Below, in pieces: positions 59,472 through 64,000 of a DNA stretch of 64,000 bases. The position numbers and the translations under genes were made by a program. Each line of letters starts with the position of its first letter. The first letter of the stretch is position 1. The stretch comes from Aplidium turbinatum (Eukaryota > Chordata > Ascidiacea > Aplousobranchia > Polyclinidae). The stretch lies in NCBI GenBank assembly GCA_918807975.1, contig OU964934.1, positions 744,001 to 808,000 on the forward strand, in the 5' to 3' direction. The notes under the pieces are model-generated. The model was not told the DNA's origin. It saw nothing but the letters and a program-made list of their open reading frames with translations, and searched no databases.

Positions 59472-60047
59472 TCTATATTTTAGTTATGAAGAATAACTTC
59501 ATCATGTACAATATCACTGGTAAAGACAAACAGAAGATTTCAATAAAAAATTATGTTAAGTACTTCAATTCAGAATGGTTGAAATTACCCAATTCATTAC
59601 CAAATTAAAGTTGACTATAAGTCAATTGTACCACTGCCTCCTGTCTTAAAATTTTTAGGGGGTCTTATCAAAGTTTTTTTTTGTTAGTTAGTGCAGAACG
59701 TCTCAAATCTTTTATAGTAAGACCCAATTTAAATAGATAATTCTATGCGATCCCTTGATTGGCAGTTTTCAGTGTAGACCACATACTGACCCTCTTTTAA
59801 TTTAGTTTGCCAAGCTGTAGTTCAATTCAATTTGCCCACTTTGCTGCACTATTTACATTTTCACCTATTCCGCTGCTATCTTAATTGTAGCGGTTACAGA
59901 AAAAAAAAATTGGGGTCTCAGCAAGACGATTTAATTTTATTTGTTTCGGAAGAAAAATGCAAATAGATCACATTCAACATTCAGTTCAGTCTTTTTTTTT
60001 CAATTCAGTTCAGTTTTACTCTTTATTTCTAGCGCAAAACTGAAATA
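59472..60047. other. Region upstream of the IFT140 start codon
   Basis: It should include the 5' UTR and perhaps the core promoter, but no TATA box, initiator or 5' UTR splice site can be assigned by eye. An intron in the 5' UTR is possible. Confidence 0.3.
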
Positions 60048-60303
60048 GACGATTGATTTATTGAATCTTTATCCTCGGACTGGGAAAGCTTCTTGCAGAA
60101 CTTAATCCTGATTAGTGAAGTTTCCGATGGTTGAAGTCTTGTTGCTGGGGAATTATTCAATCCATTAGATGCCGCTGAATGGAGAGCAGTCCTTAATGTG
60201 CGTTTCTCAAGCACACACCCCAAGAGTCGAACCAGGGCAGCTTGATCTTGAAGCTTCTTCGTTCCAGAAATCACCAGCTAACCAACTGAGCTTTCGGGGT
60301 GGA
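60048..60303 (-). mobile_element. tRNA-derived SINE (family 2), copy 3
   Basis: Minus strand: CCCCGAAAGCTCAGTTGGTT at 60303, box B TGGTTCGACTC at about 60235, body, and tail CCGAGGATAAAGATTCAATA at about 60050-60075. Nearly full length compared with copy 1. Confidence 0.78.
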
Positions 60304-60656
60304 TAAAGTAAACACACGAATTTAGCAAAAACAAAAGGAAAAGGTGGCAAAACCGAAAGGTTTAAAATACGCCGCGTTTTGTCGCTTCCACCTTTTTCAA
60401 GACCTCTGCTATGTTTGTCATGTAGCCTGTTGTTTTAGGCAGATAAAATTAAGCAACCACACTGCATTTAACACCATCCCAGCCAGCAAGCACATATGGG
60501 CCCCATATAGCCTACTATTTTAATGGGCTTGTGGGCATGTGGGTTTTTGTGTTTTTGCCATATGTGCCCAATATGGGCTTTCTTGCGGAATGTGTTGCTA
60601 AATGACAATGTGGAATATAAAACTTCCAATCTTCAAATGCGTGATCATATAAATCC

Positions 60657-60865
60657 GGCAGCAGTGGCCGAGTGGTTAGCGCGTTGGGCTCGCAGTCGAG
60701 AGCCTGCAATAAGTACAGAGACGTTTGGCAAATGTAGATGCCAATGCTGTTCAGATGTTTTATGCACCAGCTTGCTTCGCATGGCCAACCTTGGTCAAAG
60801 CGCGGGCATCGCAATAGTCAAACAGTCGAGAGCCTGCATGTTCGACTCCAGCCACCCGCACTTGC
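60657..60865 (+). mobile_element. tRNA-Ser-like SINE interrupted by a 114-bp insertion
   Basis: GGCAGCAGTGGCCGAGTGG (box A TGGCCGAGTGG at 60665-60675) and GTTCGACTCC (box B at about 60840) are separated by an insert at 60709-60822. The insert is bounded by the 16-bp direct repeat CAGTCGAGAGCCTGCA (60693-60708 and 60823-60838). Without the insert the two boxes have tRNA-like spacing. Confidence 0.6.
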
Positions 60866-61199
60866 TGTTGTTTCTCTGAGCAAGAAACTTTACGATAATT
60901 GCCTCTACTGATCAGTGATCGATTTCGAGTAATGGGTAGTACCAAATTTAAGTTATAAGTAGAGTAGACAACCGGAAACAGACATTGCCGTCGGCTGCAG
61001 CGTGGGTCAGGTGTACGTCGGAAGGCGTACGTTGTCCTCGTTGTCCCATACGTTGTCCTCGTTGTCCCATAGCGCTCAAGTCCGCTTTCCCGCAATGCAG
61101 GATAAAGGTAACAAAACAAACAACAAACATTTTAATAAATTTAGCCACATAAAATTATTGATCATGGGCTAAGCATGAAATATTGATGGGCTTCCCATT

Positions 61200-61398
61200 T
61201 TGTTTATGGGCAGACCATGGGCTGCCCACATTTTTTATGGGCAGAACATGGGCTGCCCACATTTTTTATGGGCAGAACATAGGCTGCCCACATTTTTTAT
61301 GGGCAGACCATGGGCTGCCCACATTTTTTATGGGCAGGCCATGGGCTACCCACATTTTTCATGGGCAGGTCATGGGGTGCCCACATTTTTTATGGGGA
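61200..61398. repeat. 33-bp minisatellite, about 6 copies
   Basis: Unit TATGGGCAGACCATGGGCTG followed by CCCACATTTTTTA. Each unit carries GGGCAG and CTGCCC, so each can fold into a hairpin. Single-base variants separate the copies. Confidence 0.9.
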
Positions 61399-61429
61399 GT
61401 AAGGATTGTATGGAGGGAGGAACGTGGTA

Positions 61430-61705
61430 GTTTTAACTTTTCTAGTGTTCGTTTTTCTTGGGCTTTTTGTAGGTCTATCCTTTTTTTTCGAAAATTTCCG
61501 TGCCTTCCTTAGATCTTTTTCTCCAGAGTAATCTGTCACTAGCAACGTTTTCCCATGAATCCAGATCAATGTTTGCATGGTTGAGGGAGACTTTCAGCTG
61601 ATCTTTGTATCTCATTTTTGGTCTTCTGGGGGAGGGGGGGGTCCTGTCTCTAGTTGTCCCTCCTCGTTGTCCCTTCTCATGACATGTCCTGGCCAGCGAA
61701 GGAAC
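61430..61705 (-). mobile_element. LINE C-terminal fragment
   Basis: Minus strand: RPKMRYKDQLKVSLNHANID, then LDSWENVASDRLLWRKRSKE and RIDLQKAQEKR. This is the conserved tail (KKRYKDQLKxSL...W...A.DR..WR) of several endonuclease-reverse transcriptase LINEs. A length change in the C-run near 61640 shifts the frame upstream. Confidence 0.75.
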
Positions 61706-61732
61706 CCAGCAAACATTGATTGCTGGGCCAGC

Positions 61733-62895
61733 GTTGGCTATATATATGCTGGGTATGTTGGCACAAGGCTGGCAATTTTGTCCAACATTTTGCCAACATT
61801 GCCAACATTACGCCAACAATTTCAATACTTCTTATTATGCGTTCAAAATGGTCTTAAAGATTTTATTTCAGGTTTATTTGTTTTAAACTTTAAAAATACT
61901 AACACAAACCTCTTTTCGTGTGGTATTGCTTCAAAACACAATTGTGTGATTGGCTAACATCGGTCAGAAGCATTGCCAGCGTTGTGCCAATTCATAACAA
62001 TTTCGGTGTTTTCTTCAAAATTATGCAAATGTATACCATCATTTTGCTACAATTTTAAATTTTAATAATAGGCTATCACTGCTGTTATTATTTTCTGATA
62101 CTGTACAAGTATACTATGAATACTTAAGACCAGCGTTGGTCAGAAGGGTAGCCAACAGTTTGCCAACAAAGTAGTTTCATTTCAGTTTGTTTATGCCAAA
62201 CGGAGCAGAGGTCTAGAAAAAGGTAGGAGCAACAGAAACGCGAACGTGATTTCGTGCTTGATACTGAAACAGTTTAAGTTTCCATTTGCCCTACACGTTT
62301 CCACAAAATAAACAATTGCAATGTCGGCTATATGCTGGATGTGAGAGCACAAGATTGGCAATTATGTCCAACATGTTGCCAACAATACGCCATCAATTTC
62401 AATAACTTATTTCTTATCATGCGTTCAAAATGGTCTCAAAGATTTTATTTCAGGTTTATTTGTTTTAATCTTTAAAATTACTAACACAAACCTCTTTCCA
62501 TGTGGTATTGCTTCAAAACACAGTTGTGTGGTTGGCTAACATCGGTCAGAAGCATTGCCAGCGTTGTGCCAATTCATAACAATTTCGGTGTTTTCTTTAA
62601 AATTATGCAAATGTATACCATCATTTTGCTACAATTTTACATTTTTATAATAGGCTATCACTGCTGTTATTATTTTCTGATACCGTTCATGTATACTATG
62701 AATATTTAAGACCAGCGTTGGTCAGAAGTGTAGCCAACAGTTTGCCAAGTTTGTTTATGCCAAAGGGAGCAGAGGTCTAGAAAAAGGTAGGAGCAACAAA
62801 ACGCGAACGCGATAACGTGCTTGATACCGAACCAGTTTAAAGTTTCCATTCGCCCTACACGTTTCTACAAAATAAACAATTGCAACGTTGGCTAC
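61733..62895. repeat. Tandem duplication, two units of about 580-590 bp
   Basis: Unit 1 is 61733-62322, unit 2 is 62323 to about 62895. Matching blocks include TTTATTTCAGGTTTATTTG, AACATCGGTCAGAAGCATTG, CACTGCTGTTATTATTTTCT and AATAAACAATTGCAA at each unit end. No ORF or hammerhead core was found in the unit. Confidence 0.85.
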
Positions 62896-63166
62896 TTCAT
62901 TTCAGCTTCACTTGATTTATTCTTTGAAAATATTAATAGCCAACAATAAAATGACTCTTTAACTAAATGACTCATGTGGTTTAGTGGAAAAACACAGTTT
63001 CTTTAGCACACCGTATTCTTGTACCAACAACGCCATGATAAAAATTGTTTGTTCATATTCAATTGCTTCAGATAATTTGGTGCAATAAATGTCTTGTGAT
63101 TCAGAGGACACTTCCAGAAATTTTAGGCTTTGGCGCCTCCAATACCCAACTAGCATAATCCATTCT

Positions 63167-63540
63167 TTTTACATTGATTCAACGTCTGCAGACGTTGGTA
63201 AGGTAACTAACAAGCGATAAACTTAAAAACGTGGTTGCTAATTCAAGTTGCCAGGTCTTCATTTTTTCTTGTGTTCAACAAAAGCTTTTTTAATTTTCAA
63301 GTTTAACTATACTAAAATGTGTTGTAATATTTTTGAAAACATTTTTTCAGGACTAACCTCAAAATTTGCGTGCAGTTCAAGAAAATTTAAAACAACTTGT
63401 AAGCTTAATCGAATTCACTTGTTGATGTTTGGTAGCGCTCGACACAGCAGCATGATTGTGGTGATCATGTAATCATTGAGTTGCGGCTGCACTGCCGCCG
63501 CGCTGCTGACCTGTCTGCAGACGCTGAATCAATGTAAAAA
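63167..63540. mobile_element. MITE with palindromic ends, CCCAGAC-related
   Basis: Left TTTACATTGATTC followed by AACGTCTGCAGACGTT (63181-63196); right, inverted, TGTCTGCAGACGCTGAATCA then ATGTAAAA (to about 63540). These are the same motifs as the 5371-5456 element, here 370 bp apart. Confidence 0.5.
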
Positions 63541-64000
63541 AAATCGATTGATGCAGAATCACTTATTGATTTTGTTCTGAGAGCAGTCTCGCTCACTGTC
63601 TGATTTTGACCACGTGGGTGAGATTCTCGTGTCGCCAACAAAGGAGCGTCTTTACTTTAAATGTAGCAAAGCTTGCACAATAGGCCAGCTTCAGGAGCAG
63701 TCATGTTGCGTCAAAATCTCTCCTCAATTTCTTGAAGCGAGATTTCACAAAACGATCGCTGCTTTTACCTTCAACGATCCGGCGAATCGTTTTTTCTCCT
63801 CTCGCGGTGCATAGAACAATACTGCAGGCACAATGATTGTTGTGAAAACTCCATTATGACGTCACTACTTAAACTTTGACTGGGCAATATGACGCGTTGA
63901 AGTGAAATAGGCAACAAAGCTTTAGAATGCGGCGATGTGTTATATCAACGTGAGGAGATACAATTTAGCAGAAGAACTTGTTTTTTTTTATGAAGGAAGA
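63541..64000. other. Unassigned sequence at window end
   Basis: No recognised gene, RNA or repeat; the 66-codon plus-strand frame at 63614-63814 has no family I know. Confidence 0.35.

Noticed and set aside
61183-61512. 109-codon plus-strand ORF
   Set aside because: Produced by the 33-bp minisatellite.

Overview
This is a stretch of an AT-rich animal genome. Its backbone is one host gene, IFT140 (a subunit of the intraflagellar transport IFT-A complex), on the minus strand. I assembled 24 coding exons by hand, from the start codon at 59471 down to 777. All junctions are GT-AG and phase-consistent, giving 1045 codons. This matches roughly the first 70 percent of the ~1460-residue vertebrate protein as I remember it; the 3' exons lie beyond position 1. 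The protein is well conserved but clearly not vertebrate. Long introns packed with transposons and tRNA-type SINEs suggest a marine invertebrate, perhaps a tunicate or other invertebrate deuterostome; that placement is a guess.

Layout, left to right. 1-4750: exons 24-18. 4753-9722: an inverted-repeat element with nested MITEs, a decayed hAT carrying a MITE, and a 1173-bp element made of two 485-bp direct repeats. Each of those repeats holds a hammerhead ribozyme fold, so it looks like a retrozyme. 9853-10283: exons 17-16. 10.8-18 kb: a broken RTE-like LINE interrupted by a MITE, then an unbroken 1048-codon CR1/L2-type LINE. 19.3-20.5 kb: exons 15-13. 20.46-21.70 kb: a 29-bp minisatellite whose unit contains the exon 13 splice acceptor. 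21.9-26.1 kb: MITEs and a dead hAT. 27.0-27.7 kb: exons 12-11, with an unrecognised exon-like ORF between them. 27.97-35.66 kb: a composite bounded by pogo/Tigger-like ends, holding a piggyBac relic and a foldback element. 35.75 kb: exon 10. 36.0-44.6 kb: a P-superfamily transposon with a THAP transposase, interrupted by hAT elements. 45.6-50.9 kb: exons 9-3 with a SINE and an RTE-like LINE. 51-54.3 kb: LINE and mariner fragments. 54.7 kb: exon 2. 55-59 kb: a LINE 3' end and a hAT-like MITE. 59.3 kb: exon 1 with the start codon. 60-64 kb: SINEs, a minisatellite, a LINE fragment, a 590-bp tandem duplication and a palindromic MITE.

No other intact host gene was identified. Insertions are dated relative to each other by nesting. 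MITEs of one family sit inside two RTE-like LINEs. Small hAT MITEs sit inside a hAT, a P element and a larger MITE. Nearly all have readable target-site duplications. All calls come from reading the sequence and from memory of protein families; no search was run.
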